A stretch of 64,000 bases of DNA. Origin: Ensifer sp. USDA 6670. Lineage in GTDB: Bacteria > Pseudomonadota > Alphaproteobacteria > Rhizobiales > Rhizobiaceae. Positions 34,885-45,621 of this stretch are shown in pieces. Under the pieces are notes generated by a model. It had not been told where the DNA came from. It was given only the letters and a program-made list of their open reading frames with translations, and did not search any database. Both the position numbers and the translations under genes were made by a program. Each line of letters opens with the position of its first letter. Within the stretch, counting starts at the first letter, position 1. The DNA lies in NCBI GenBank assembly GCA_000421085.1, contig ATWE01000015.1:1-64000 (forward strand), written 5' to 3'.

Positions 34885-35316
34885 TCAATTGCCGAATCGG
34901 CGCGCCACCCAGGAATAGCCGTCTTCGACGTAGTGGACCGGTGCGCTGACAATCGCCTTCAGTTTCTCGCGGTCGGGCACGGCGCCGCTGATCAATGCCA
35001 GGGCGCGCCTCGGCAAGGTCGGTTCTCCGCCTTCCGCCGTTGGCGTTGTGTTTTGCTGCACGCCCGGCTGCGTCGGAAGCGTTGCATTCATCTCCGGAAA
35101 CGGCTCGGCTTCCGCCGTCATGCCCGGCCCTGAGCTCTCGCACACGGCCACCACGACCGGGTAGTTCCTGTCGGAGAACCGCGGCAGTTCCTTCTGCGAT
35201 TCCGTGTCGCACTGCGCGATCGACGGCCAATCGCCGTTCACGGTCGAGATGTAATGGCATTGGGTCACGTTGTCGTCGCAACCGAGAATGGTCATGACGA
35301 TCAGGGCGGCTTTCAT
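34885..35316 (-). CDS. Small exported hypothetical protein
   Basis: A 143-residue protein starting MKAALIVMTILGCDDNVTQC, a short hydrophobic leader followed by cysteines; four cysteines in the first 60 residues suggest disulphides and export. The second half has a Pro/Thr-rich linker and a basic C-terminal helix. This type of protein is common in Rhizobiaceae, with no known function. The ATG at 35316 is preferred to an upstream GTG. Confidence 0.72.
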   Translation of the reverse strand: MKAALIVMTILGCDDNVTQCHYISTVNGDWPSIAQCDTESQKELPRFSDRNYPVVVAVCESSGPGMTAEAEPFPEMNATLPTQPGVQQNTTPTAEGGEPTLPRRALALISGAVPDREKLKAIVSAPVHYVEDGYSWVARRFGN

Positions 35317-35543
35317 GATCACTTCTTCCGTTCAGATGATGGCGACTCCCTTTTTATGGCCGTCCGATTCTTTCCAAAGAAGGGCAAAAGCCGGCGAGGC
35401 CCGAAACAAATTGTTTCTCCCCGTCACGCGGATTGATTGTGCCAGCTGCGAACTTGCGTCGTTTGGCGTATTGGTCCCGGCGATCTTCGGCGTTAGAGCG
35501 TTGAAACCAGCCGCTTCCGGGCAGGACCGAATGGAGAGACCAA

Positions 35544-36014
35544 ATGACCGCCGTGATCATCGCCGAAGAGTCGCCGCGCCAGCCGGCCGTCATCCGCCTG
35601 CTCGAATTGTCCGACGCCTATGCGGCATCGCTCTATCCTGCCGAAAGCAATCATCTGGTCGATCTGTCTCAATTGGAGCAGCCCACCGTATCCTTTTTCG
35701 TCGCCCGACGTGACGGCGAAATCGTCGGCTGCTGCGGCCTCGTCGAAGCAGGCGACGGTACGGCCGAGATCAAGCGGATGTTCGTCGACCCGGAGGCTAG
35801 GGGGCTGAGGCTTGGCAAGCTGCTTCTATCGGCTCTCGAAAGCAAAGCGGCAAAGCTCGGTCTCACGGCGATCCGTCTGGAGACCGGCATCTATCAGCCG
35901 GAAGCGATCGGCCTGTACAGGGCATCCGGCTACGTGGAGCGCGCGCCCTTTGGCAGCTATCTACCGGATCCGCTGAGCCTATTCATGGAAAAACCGGTTC
36001 GGCAGGAGGCGTGA
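35544..36014 (+). CDS. GNAT family N-acetyltransferase
   Basis: A 156-residue acetyltransferase of the GNAT fold. EIKRMFVDPEARGLRLGKLL is motif A with the acetyl-CoA pyrophosphate loop (RGLRLGK), followed by the LETGIYQPEAIGLYRASGY motif B region. The substrate, probably a small molecule or protein amine, cannot be assigned. It converges on parE with a 16-base gap. Confidence 0.93.
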   Translation: MTAVIIAEESPRQPAVIRLLELSDAYAASLYPAESNHLVDLSQLEQPTVSFFVARRDGEIVGCCGLVEAGDGTAEIKRMFVDPEARGLRLGKLLLSALESKAAKLGLTAIRLETGIYQPEAIGLYRASGYVERAPFGSYLPDPLSLFMEKPVRQEA

Positions 36015-36030
36015 GGGGCGGTCACGAGTT

Positions 36031-38091
36031 TCAGATATCCAGGTTGTCCGCGAAGACGGCGCGCTCCTGGATGAAACGGAAGCGAGCCTCTGCCTTCGTC
36101 CCCATCAGGCTGTCGACGGCATCGCGGGTGCCCTCGAAGTCGACATCGTCGATTTCGACCTTGAGGAGCGTCCGCTTGGCCGGGTCCATCGTGGTTTCCT
36201 TGAGCTGCGCGGGCAGCATCTCGCCGAGGCCCTTGAACCGCCCGAGTTCGACTTTGCCACGACCATTGAACTCCGTCCGCATCAGTTCTTCGCGATGCGC
36301 GTCGTCGCGGGCATAAAGCGTTTTGGAGCCCTGGCTCAGGCGATAGAGCGGCGGCACGGCGAGATAGAGATGGCCGCCGCGGATAAGCTCCGGCATTTCC
36401 TGGTAGAAGAAGGTGATCAGCAGAGAGGCGATGTGCGCACCGTCGACGTCGGCGTCCGTCATGATGATGATGCGCTCGTAGCGCAGGTCCTCTTCGCGAT
36501 ATTTCGAGCGCGTGCCGCAGCCGAGCGCCTGGACGAGATCGCCGATCTGCTGATTGGCACCGAGCTTCTCCCGGCCGGCGCTGGCGACGTTGAGGATCTT
36601 GCCACGCAGCGGCAGGATCGCCTGGTTGGCGCGGTTGCGCGCCTGTTTGGCCGAGCCGCCGGCCGAGTCCCCTTCGACGATGAAGAGTTCGGCACCTTCC
36701 GCCGTATTCTGGGCGCAGTCCGCGAGCTTGCCCGGCAGGCGCAGCTTGCGGACCGCCGTCTTGCGGCTCACTTCCTTTTCCTTGCGCCGGCGTACACGCT
36801 CCTCTGCGCGCTCCACCACCCAGTCGAGAAGCTTGGCAGCCTCTGCCGGATTGTCGGCGAGATAATGGTCGAAGGGATCGCGAAGCGCGTTTTCGACGAT
36901 GCGCTGCGCCTCCACCGTTGCCAGCTTGTCTTTCGTCTGACCGACGAATTCCGGCTCGCGAATGAAGACCGACAGCATGCCCGCCGCAGAGATCATGACA
37001 TCGTCCGTGGTGACGATCGCTGCGCGCTTGTTCTGTGTGAGCTCGGCGTAGTTCTTGAGCCCCTTCGTCAGCGCAATGCGCAGACCCGCCTCGTGCGTTC
37101 CCCCTTCGGGCGTCGGGATGGTGTTGCAGTAGGAATGGATCTGCTGGTCGCCGCCATACCAGGTGACGGCCCATTCGAGCGAACCGTGGCCGCCCGATTT
37201 TTCCGATTTACCGGCGAAAATCTCGCGGGTGACCGTGAATTCCTTGCCGAGCGTGGCGGCGAGATAGTCCTTGAGGCCGCCGGGGAAATGAAACACGGCC
37301 CTGTCCGGGATTTCCGAACCTTCCGGCAGGAGCGCCGGATCGCAGGACCAGCGGATTTCGACGCCGCCGAAGAGATAGGCCTTAGAGCGGGCCATTCGGA
37401 AAAGCCGCGCCGGTTCGAAGCGGGCATGCGGTCCGAAGATCTGCGGGTCGGGGTGGAAGCGGACCCTGGTACCGCGCCGGTTGTGTACGTCGCCCAGGTC
37501 TTCGAGGCCGCCCTGCGCGATGCCGCGGGAGAAGCGCTGGCGATAGAGCCGGCGGTTGCGCGCAACCTCGACTTCAAGGTCGTCCGACAGTGCGTTGACC
37601 ACGGATACGCCGACACCGTGCAGGCCGCCGGAGGTCTCATAGGCCTTGCCGTCGAACTTGCCGCCGGCATGCAGCACCGTCATCACCACCTCGAGCGTCG
37701 ACTTGCCGGGAAATTTCGGGTGGTTCTCGACCGGTATGCCGCGGCCGTTGTCGGTCACCGTCAGGTAGCCGTCGGCGTCCAGGTTCACGTCGATGAAGTT
37801 GGCGTGTCCCGCAACCGCCTCGTCCATCGAGTTGTCGATGACTTCGGCGAACAGATGATGCAGGGCCTTTTCGTCCGTCCCGCCGATATACATGCCCGGA
37901 CGGCGCCGGACCGGCTCCAGACCTTCGAGCACCTCGATTGCCGAAGCGTCGTAGTCGCTGCCGTCGCTCGTCTTGGGCGCAGGGCGCGGCGCTTCGTTAC
38001 CGGCGGCGGGGGCCGCGGGCTTGCGTGGCGCGGCATCCGCCGGCTTCGGCTGTTGGGGCATAGCGGAAAAAAGGTCGCTGCTGTCGTCCAT
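36031..38091 (-). CDS. parE: DNA topoisomerase IV subunit B
   Basis: A 686-residue ATPase subunit of topoisomerase IV, which unlinks sister chromosomes with ParC. The GHKL ATPase motifs EVIDNSMDEA, DNGRGIPVE and GGLHGVGVSVVNALS are in the first 200 residues; the TOPRIM domain shows EGDSAGGSAKQARNR and DADVDGAHI. The N-terminal 45 residues are a Pro/Ala-rich extension not needed for activity. ParE rather than GyrB is indicated by the short length (no 170-residue GyrB insert) and the end FADNLDI. Confidence 0.95.
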   Translation of the reverse strand: MDDSSDLFSAMPQQPKPADAAPRKPAAPAAGNEAPRPAPKTSDGSDYDASAIEVLEGLEPVRRRPGMYIGGTDEKALHHLFAEVIDNSMDEAVAGHANFIDVNLDADGYLTVTDNGRGIPVENHPKFPGKSTLEVVMTVLHAGGKFDGKAYETSGGLHGVGVSVVNALSDDLEVEVARNRRLYRQRFSRGIAQGGLEDLGDVHNRRGTRVRFHPDPQIFGPHARFEPARLFRMARSKAYLFGGVEIRWSCDPALLPEGSEIPDRAVFHFPGGLKDYLAATLGKEFTVTREIFAGKSEKSGGHGSLEWAVTWYGGDQQIHSYCNTIPTPEGGTHEAGLRIALTKGLKNYAELTQNKRAAIVTTDDVMISAAGMLSVFIREPEFVGQTKDKLATVEAQRIVENALRDPFDHYLADNPAEAAKLLDWVVERAEERVRRRKEKEVSRKTAVRKLRLPGKLADCAQNTAEGAELFIVEGDSAGGSAKQARNRANQAILPLRGKILNVASAGREKLGANQQIGDLVQALGCGTRSKYREEDLRYERIIIMTDADVDGAHIASLLITFFYQEMPELIRGGHLYLAVPPLYRLSQGSKTLYARDDAHREELMRTEFNGRGKVELGRFKGLGEMLPAQLKETTMDPAKRTLLKVEIDDVDFEGTRDAVDSLMGTKAEARFRFIQERAVFADNLDI

Positions 38092-38340
38092 GAAGCGTTC
38101 AGATCGTTCCTGTCTAAGTGTCGGCTAGGCCATAGCAAGACCGCGGCGCGGCCGCCATCCTTTGTCGCGCGAATCACCGGAATTCTGCCAGAGTCTCGCC
38201 CGAAGAGCGAACAAAAGGCGAATTTCGATGCCCCGGAGGAAGAAATACCCTTTAATGAGCCAGATTTGCCGCGCCAGTGTTGCTTGGCCGAGGCGCCGGT
38301 GGCAAGGCATGCGCCGAACGAGGGAGCCGATCGGGTGTCC

Positions 38341-39219
38341 ATGTCCACAATTCTTTTCTCCATACGGCATCTGATCGGCGCGCTTCTTTTCGCGAGCCTT
38401 GCCGTTTCCGCAAGGGCCGAACCCCTTGAGCCCTACAAGGATGCGCTGTTTCGCTATAGCAAACTGCTTCACGAGGCGGATAACGGCGGCTTCCGCGTGG
38501 TCGATTACCAGGAGCTACGCGACATCAACGAGCGCGACCAGATACCCGAGCGGCGGGTGAAGCGCGCTTACGTGTCGCTGGGCGTCAAGAGCGTGCAGGT
38601 GAACGAGACGCTCGGTCTCGGCGAGCGGGGGCTTGACGTCACCCGTGTCGGCCCCGCTCGCGGCGCCGCATTCACCGTGATCTTCATCCATGGTCGCGGC
38701 GGCGACCGCCGTCTCGGTGCCAATGATTTCTCCTTCGGAGGCAATTTCAACCGCCTCAAGAATCTGGCCGTCGTCAATGGGGGTACCTATTACGCTCCAA
38801 GCGTCAGGTCTTTCGACGATGCTGGCGTAGCGGACATTTCGGCACTGATCCGTTTCGCTGCGGAGCGTTCCGGCGGAAGGCCGGTGGTCCTTTCCTGTGC
38901 CTCCATGGGAAGCTTCATCTGTTGGGGGATAGCCCGCCAAGAGGCAGTCGTCTCGGCCCTTGGCGGCATGATGATCATGGGCGGCCCCGCCGACCCCGAC
39001 TTTCGCAAGAGTGCCGCCTACGGCGCGCGGCTGCCGATATTCTTCAGCCACGGCAGCCGCGACAGCGTCTATCCGGCCGAGTCCCAGATCGCGCTCTACC
39101 GCAGCCTCAGATCGAAGGGCTATCCTGCCCGTTTCGACCTGTTCGAAACAGGTTCTCATGGGACTCCGATCAGGATGACGGACTGGCGAGAGGCGCTCAA
39201 CTGGATTCTCGACCGCTAG
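38341..39219 (+). CDS. Exported alpha/beta hydrolase
   Basis: A 292-residue protein with a signal peptide (LIGALLFASLAVSARA, cleavage likely after ARA). The hydrolase core has FIHGRGGDRRLG as the oxyanion loop, SCASMGSF as the nucleophile elbow (the usual first Gly is Cys), HGSRDSVYP with the acid and GSHGTP with the His. All three catalytic residues are therefore present. The likely role is a periplasmic esterase or peptidase; the substrate is unknown. A GTG two codons upstream is an alternative start. The FAD oxidase gene follows after 33 bases. Confidence 0.85.
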   Translation: MSTILFSIRHLIGALLFASLAVSARAEPLEPYKDALFRYSKLLHEADNGGFRVVDYQELRDINERDQIPERRVKRAYVSLGVKSVQVNETLGLGERGLDVTRVGPARGAAFTVIFIHGRGGDRRLGANDFSFGGNFNRLKNLAVVNGGTYYAPSVRSFDDAGVADISALIRFAAERSGGRPVVLSCASMGSFICWGIARQEAVVSALGGMMIMGGPADPDFRKSAAYGARLPIFFSHGSRDSVYPAESQIALYRSLRSKGYPARFDLFETGSHGTPIRMTDWREALNWILDR

Positions 39220-39252
39220 ACTGCGCGATCGGTTGGGGAGTTGACGGCGGTG

Positions 39253-40578
39253 ATGAGGATGGACGTTTCCGAGAACGCGGGTGGGTTTGGAAACCGGTCT
39301 CGACCGACCGTTTCACCCGATGACTACGAGGACGGCATAAGCTCGGTGGTCTCCATGGCGTTTCTTCCCGTCGGCAATGGCCTGAGCCACGGCGATGTTT
39401 GCCGCAACGAACTTGGGACCCTTATCGAAAGCAGGAAGCATAACCGCATCCTTTCTTTCGATCCGGGGAGCGGGACAATTCGCTGTGAGGCAGGAATTAT
39501 CCTTGCCGACCTGCTCGCGCGCGCCGTCCCGCATCGCTTCTTTCTTCCCGTGACGCCGGCGACGGGCCTCGTCACCGTCGGCGGCGCCGTCGCCAACGAC
39601 ATCCATGGCGGCAATCACCATGCGCGCGGCTCCTTCGGCAATCACGTCCGGGGGCTGACCTTGCTGCGCTCGACGGGCCAACGCCTGGTCTGCTCGCCCG
39701 AGGAGAATCCAGAGCTCTTCGCTGCGACGATCGGCGGCCTGGGACTGACCGGGCTGATCCTCGACGTCGAGCTTCGGCTGATGAAGGTGCCGTCGCCGCA
39801 TGTCCAGCGGCACGTGCTTCGCTTCGATAGCCTCGATCGATATTTCACGCTAGCCGAAAGGGTCGAAGAGGAGCACGAGTATGCCGTAGCCTGGCTCGAC
39901 CAGCTAGCGACGGGACGGCGCATGGGGCGGGGCGTCCTGTTCGCCGCGGATCACGCCGACGGCGCTTGCGAATATCCGGACATCCCGAAGGGGCCGAGGC
40001 TCGCCGTGCCTTTTTCGCCGCCCTTCAGTCTGTTCAACGGCGTAACGCTGAAAATGCTGAACGAATACCGCTTTCGCAAGCACGACCGGGGTGAGATCGT
40101 GTCGACGGAGACGTGGACTTCCTACTTTTACCCTCTCGACGCGGTCGGCGGGTGGCGCAGGCTCTATGGGCCGCGTGGCCTCTGCCAGCATCAAAGCGTC
40201 TATCCCGTCTCAACCGCGCCGGAGACCACGGCGCGGTTGCTCGAAACAGTCCGCCGTGCCGGCCATGCGTCCGTACGCACGAAGCTGCAGCGTTTCGGGG
40301 GTACAGCCTCCCCGGGGCTTCTTTCCTTTGCAAGGCCGGGCTTCACCCTGACCATGGATTTTGCCAATCAAGGCGAGGCCACCGTCAAGCTGCTCGACGC
40401 TCTCGACGAGATTGCCGTCGTGGCCGGAGGTGCGGTCAATCCGTGTCAGGACTTTCGCATGAGCCCAGTCATCTTCGAAGCATCATTTCCCGCATGGAAA
40501 AGGCTGGAGGCGCTGCGCGATCCGGCAATGGTCTCAGACTTCTGGCGGCGCACGGCCTTGGCGCGCGGGCAAATCTAG
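39253..40578 (+). CDS. FAD-binding oxidase, DprE1/aldonolactone oxidase-like
   Basis: A 441-residue flavoprotein of the VAO/PCMH superfamily. The FAD-binding part shows PVGNGLSHGDVCRNELGTLI and VTVGGAVANDIHGGNHHARG, very like DprE1 and related sugar oxidases; the C-terminal substrate domain ends FEASFPAWKRLEALRDP. The substrate is probably a sugar or sugar lactone. The ATG at 39253 or the GTG just before it fits the GGGGAG ribosome site. The TAG stop (40576-40578) is the first three bases of a long inverted-repeat element. Confidence 0.88.
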   Translation: MRMDVSENAGGFGNRSRPTVSPDDYEDGISSVVSMAFLPVGNGLSHGDVCRNELGTLIESRKHNRILSFDPGSGTIRCEAGIILADLLARAVPHRFFLPVTPATGLVTVGGAVANDIHGGNHHARGSFGNHVRGLTLLRSTGQRLVCSPEENPELFAATIGGLGLTGLILDVELRLMKVPSPHVQRHVLRFDSLDRYFTLAERVEEEHEYAVAWLDQLATGRRMGRGVLFAADHADGACEYPDIPKGPRLAVPFSPPFSLFNGVTLKMLNEYRFRKHDRGEIVSTETWTSYFYPLDAVGGWRRLYGPRGLCQHQSVYPVSTAPETTARLLETVRRAGHASVRTKLQRFGGTASPGLLSFARPGFTLTMDFANQGEATVKLLDALDEIAVVAGGAVNPCQDFRMSPVIFEASFPAWKRLEALRDPAMVSDFWRRTALARGQI

Positions 40579-40850
40579 AGCCCTTCAGGGTTAAATGGAA
40601 CCAGTTCTGTTGGCTCAAACGGAGTCGGATGGTCGACCGGCCGGCGCGCGGCGTAGCCAAAGCATACGTCCAAGCCGGCCGGCCGATCAGGCGGCCCGTT
40701 TCAGCCAACCCGCAGGGCCGGGCATCTTTCCGCCAGGATCAGGGGCGATCGTCTCGGACGTACATCCGGGTGCGCCCTTCGCCGGTCGCCTCTGCCCTGA
40801 CGAAAACCTGCTCCGGCAGAACTGCTTCCATTTAACCCTGAAGGGCTCTA
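40576..40850. repeat. 275-bp inverted-repeat element between convergent genes
   Basis: 34-base terminal arms at 40576-40609 and 40817-40850 are complementary except for one base (left arm starts TAGAGCCCTTCAGGGTTAAA). A second inverted pair, TTGGCTCAAACGG (40610-40622) and CCGTTTCAGCCAA (40696-40708), lies inside. Each end carries TAG, which is the stop codon of the flanking gene on its own strand. The layout resembles a miniature inverted-repeat element; no coding sequence is convincing within it. Confidence 0.85.
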
Positions 40851-41453
40851 ACGCTTCTGCCCCCTTATGTTCATGTCGAACTCCACGACATTGGAGTAAA
40901 TGGGCGTCCCGACGGTCATGCCGTAGGGCGAGCGGCGGATGCTGCCGCGGATCGTGAAGGAAATCGAGCGCCTGCTCCAATCGGTGAGCCTCACGTCGAA
41001 GCGCTCCTTGCGGCTCTTGCCGCGGGCGGTGAGAATGCCCTCGATCGTTGCTGTGTCCGGGCCGGTCTGGCTGACGCCGGTAGAGCGGAAGGTCACGGTC
41101 TTGTGGTTGGCTGCATCGAACACGGCGCTGGAGCGCAGAAAGTCCTCGATCCGGCGCTCGGTGGATCTTACGCTCTCCGGAAAAAGCGTGAATTCCACGG
41201 AGGATCGCCCTATGTCATCGCCATCGATCCGGAATATGCCCGAGAACTTAGTGAAACTGCCGGCAATGCCGCCGCTGCCCCCCACTTGTCCGACGCTGAA
41301 CTGAATATTCGAGGAGCTGGCGATACGGTAGTTCCCGGCAGCATCCGCGAGTGCCGGAGCTTTCGCGCCCGCCGCCGGCGTCCCTGCGAGGGCAAGGGCG
41401 AGGAGCGAAAGCGGCAGGGCCACTGCTATGAACTGGTTGCCTGGGCTGGTCAT
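40848..41453 (-). CDS. YceI family exported protein
   Basis: A 201-residue periplasmic lipocalin-like protein with a signal peptide (PLSLLALALAGTPAAGAKA). The YceI fold shows NIQFSVGQVGGSGGIAGSFT and GIFRIDGDDIGRSSVEFTLF; members bind isoprenoid or amide lipids. It overlaps the cytochrome b561 gene by 4 nt (ATGA), the classic YceI-b561 pairing. Its TAG stop is the terminal triplet of the inverted-repeat element. Confidence 0.92.
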   Translation of the reverse strand: MTSPGNQFIAVALPLSLLALALAGTPAAGAKAPALADAAGNYRIASSSNIQFSVGQVGGSGGIAGSFTKFSGIFRIDGDDIGRSSVEFTLFPESVRSTERRIEDFLRSSAVFDAANHKTVTFRSTGVSQTGPDTATIEGILTARGKSRKERFDVRLTDWSRRSISFTIRGSIRRSPYGMTVGTPIYSNVVEFDMNIRGQKR

Positions 41454-42076
41454 GTTCGTTTCCTCTCGACAACGGTGTCGTCCTTTCCCGAAGCGTCGAC
41501 GGTGCCGCCGGTGCGCGGCATCGACCCGGGGCGAAGCATGCGGATGAGCACCAAGTCACGCCGCACGAGATGGTGATAGAATGCTGCCGCCGCGTGGACC
41601 GCGACCAGGCCAAGCGTCACATAGGCGAGCATTGCATGGGCGAGGGCCCAGAACGCTTCCGAAGTCCCGGATTTCGGGAGCGGCAGATGCGGAATGATGA
41701 TCAGGTTAAAATAGAAGCTCGGGATCGCCAGCGTCGAGACGGACACGATCGCCCAGCCGGACAGCGGCACGAGGAGTGCGAGCGCGATGAGCGACAGATG
41801 CGTGGCCCGCGCGGCCATGTGCTCCATCGGGCCAAGGGTTGGAGAGGCTGCCGGGCTGGTTTCCACGAGCCGCCAGAGAATCCGAAACGCAGCCAGCCCC
41901 AAAACGGTGAAGCCGAACGACTTGTGCCACTGGTAAAGGGAGAACTGCAGAGCCGGGTCGATCTCGATGCGCCGCATGAAGAAGCCGGCGAGGATGAGCC
42001 CGAGGATCAGAACCGCGATCGTCCAGTGAAGGGCGATCGTCACCGTTCCGAACCCGTTGTCGCTGTTGCGCAGCAT
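41450..42076 (-). CDS. Cytochrome b561 family protein
   Basis: A 208-residue inner-membrane dihaem cytochrome with four helices. Candidate haem ligands are His in TIALHWTIAVL, QWHKSFGF, AHAMLAYV and AVHAAAAFYHHL. Such proteins pass electrons between quinol and periplasmic partners or superoxide. GGAG lies six bases before the ATG at 42076, which supports this start over 42130. It is the first gene of the b561-yceI operon. Confidence 0.93.
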   Translation of the reverse strand: MLRNSDNGFGTVTIALHWTIAVLILGLILAGFFMRRIEIDPALQFSLYQWHKSFGFTVLGLAAFRILWRLVETSPAASPTLGPMEHMAARATHLSLIALALLVPLSGWAIVSVSTLAIPSFYFNLIIIPHLPLPKSGTSEAFWALAHAMLAYVTLGLVAVHAAAAFYHHLVRRDLVLIRMLRPGSMPRTGGTVDASGKDDTVVERKRT

Positions 42077-42332
42077 GGCAGACTCCGACGCCCGGCGCTT
42101 AGGTTTACGTCGCGTAGAACGTCTCCGCATTAGACGCCCGCGGCCTCGTTTTTATTCGCTATCGCCGGGACGATTCCCTCTGGATCGAGCGCCGGCAACG
42201 CTTAACGGGTGAGCGGATTCGCACACGCTCGTACCGTCGATGCCCGAATAATCCGCCTGGGTGCTTTTTTTTACGCGAGCGATTTGCTACGCCGCTTGCC
42301 GAGACGAAGAGACCTGATCTGGAGGAGATCCC

Positions 42333-43103
42333 ATGACGCCCGATATCCGCCCGCTCGTCGCCGGCAACTGGAAGATGAATGGAACACGTGCGTCTCTGGA
42401 CCAGATCAAGGCAATGGCCGAGGGCGTCAAAGGCGACCTTTCCGCGAAGGTGGACGCCCTGATCTGCCCGCCCGCCACATTGCTTTACGTTGCGACCGCG
42501 CTTTGCGACGACAGCCCTTTGATGATCGGGGCGCAGGATTGCCACCAGAAGCAGTCGGGAGCTCATACCGGCGAAGTCTCGGCTGAAATGGTCGCCGATT
42601 GCTTCGGCACTCATGTGATCGTCGGCCATTCCGAACGGCGCACCGATCATGGCGAGGGCGACGCGCTGGTGCGTGCAAAAACCGAGGCCGCGCATGGCGC
42701 CGATCTCGTCGCGATCGTCTGCGTCGGTGAGACGGAAGAGGAGCGCAAGGCCGGCCGGACGCTCGATATCCTGAAGCGCCAGCTCGCCGAGAGCCTGCCG
42801 GATCAGGCGACGGCCGAAAATACTGTGATCGCCTACGAACCCGTGTGGGCGATCGGCACCGGGCTGACGCCGACCGTGGCCGACGTCGAGGAGGCGCACG
42901 CCTTCATGCGCCGCGAGCTCGTCTCGCGCTTCGGCGCGGAAGGCGGCAAGATGCGCATCCTCTATGGAGGTTCCGTCAAGCCCTCGAATGCGAAGGAACT
43001 CATGGGCATTGCCAATGTCGACGGCGCCCTGATCGGCGGCGCGAGCTTGAAAGCGGATGATTTCCTCGCCATCTACAGGGCCTATGAAGAATTGACTGCC
43101 TGA
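42333..43103 (+). CDS. tpiA: Triose-phosphate isomerase
   Basis: A 256-residue TIM barrel that interconverts dihydroxyacetone phosphate and glyceraldehyde 3-phosphate. Catalytic residues are visible: Asn/Lys in AGNWKMNGT, His in VIVGHSERR and Glu in [11 protein letters not shown], with phosphate contact [23 protein letters not shown] precedes the ATG. Rhizobia can hold a second isomerase for erythritol catabolism; the location in a glycolytic block suggests this is the central one. Confidence 0.97.
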   Translation: MTPDIRPLVAGNWKMNGTRASLDQIKAMAEGVKGDLSAKVDALICPPATLLYVATALCDDSPLMIGAQDCHQKQSGAHTGEVSAEMVADCFGTHVIVGHSERRTDHGEGDALVRAKTEAAHGADLVAIVCVGETEEERKAGRTLDILKRQLAESLPDQATAENTVIAYEPVWAIGTGLTPTVADVEEAHAFMRRELVSRFGAEGGKMRILYGGSVKPSNAKELMGIANVDGALIGGASLKADDFLAIYRAYEELTA

Positions 43104-43225
43104 TTGCCACGGGACTTGGAATAGCTGGCGGCTTGGTATAAAGAGGCGCCAAATTTGACGCGGCCCCACGGTGAGGCCGGCGTCGTTCGATTCGCATGCC
43201 CCGCAGAGGGCAGGACTGGAAGCTG

Positions 43226-43699
43226 ATGCAGACCGTACTACTCGTCATCTATCTCATGGTGGTCGTCGCCCTGATCGGCGTCGTTCTCATTCAGCGTTCC
43301 GAGGGCGGCGGTCTCGGAATCGGCGGCGGCTCGGGCTTCATGTCGGCGCGTGGCACGGCCAATGCGCTGACCCGAACAACCGCGGTTCTCGCCTTCCTTT
43401 TCTTCGCTCTGGCGCTGGCAATGGGCATCCTGTCGCGCTACGAGCCGCAGGCGACCGACATTCTCGACCGTATCCCGGGAACGAGCTCGAGCGGCGGGGT
43501 ACTTGATTCGCTCGGTGGCGGTCAGCCCGCACCGGCCGGCGGAAACACCGAGGCTCCGGCCAACGGCAACGGCGCCAACAACGCCGCACCGGCAGGTGGT
43601 GCTGCCGCGCCCCAGGCCCCGGCGGCCGCTCCGGCCCCCGCAGCGCCGGCTGACGGCGCCAACGGCAATACGGGATCGCAGGTTCCGAGCGGTCAGTAA
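43226..43699 (+). CDS. secG: Preprotein translocase subunit SecG
   Basis: A 157-residue SecG. Two membrane helices (about 3-22 and 55-74) flank the conserved QRSEGGGLGIGGGSGFMSAR loop. The C-terminal 75 residues are an Ala/Pro/Gly/Asn-rich disordered tail, longer than in E. coli (110 residues) but usual for rhizobia. It is a non-essential partner of SecYE that speeds protein export. The start at 43226 was chosen for the hydrophobic opening. Confidence 0.95.
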   Translation: MQTVLLVIYLMVVVALIGVVLIQRSEGGGLGIGGGSGFMSARGTANALTRTTAVLAFLFFALALAMGILSRYEPQATDILDRIPGTSSSGGVLDSLGGGQPAPAGGNTEAPANGNGANNAAPAGGAAAPQAPAAAPAPAAPADGANGNTGSQVPSGQ

Positions 43700-43720
43700 G
43701 GCCGCAAATCAGAAGATCTG

Positions 43721-43754
43721 CCGGCGGATGCCTTCATCCGCCGGTTTTGTTTTG
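43721..43754 (+). terminator. Rho-independent terminator after secG
   Basis: CCGGCGGATG and CATCCGCCGG form a perfect 10-bp stem around CCTT, followed by TTTTGTTTTG. Confidence 0.9.
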
Positions 43755-43788
43755 TGTGAATTCCGCCGTTCCGCACGGAAAATTCTGA

Positions 43789-45471
<1,683 letters not shown>

Positions 45472-45500
45472 CCGGATTGCCGAAGGGGCAATCACTTCTG

Positions 45501-45523
45501 CGGCCGCCTGCAAGAGGCGGCCG
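45501..45523 (+). terminator. Possible hairpin terminator after pyrG
   Basis: CGGCCGCCT and AGGCGGCCG form a perfect 9-bp stem around GCAAG. The following bases (TTCGCATTCC) are only weakly T-rich, so termination may be partial. Confidence 0.45.
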
Positions 45524-45621
45524 TTCGCATTCCGGTCATGGTGCCGGGCGCCCGCCGCAGCGCTTGCAATCGGCGGTCAAAAGTTGCAAACAGCGGCAAA
45601 CCGGTCATCAGGGAATCCGCC

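Noticed and set aside
36295-38340. A long plus-strand frame reading through parE into the alpha/beta hydrolase
   Set aside because: The part over parE is antisense to a certain gene; only the final 292 codons from 38341 have a signal peptide and hydrolase motifs.
40608-40816. A gene carried inside the 275-bp inverted-repeat element
   Set aside because: Frames crossing it extend from neighbouring shadows, have no ribosome site and no family; the element looks non-coding.
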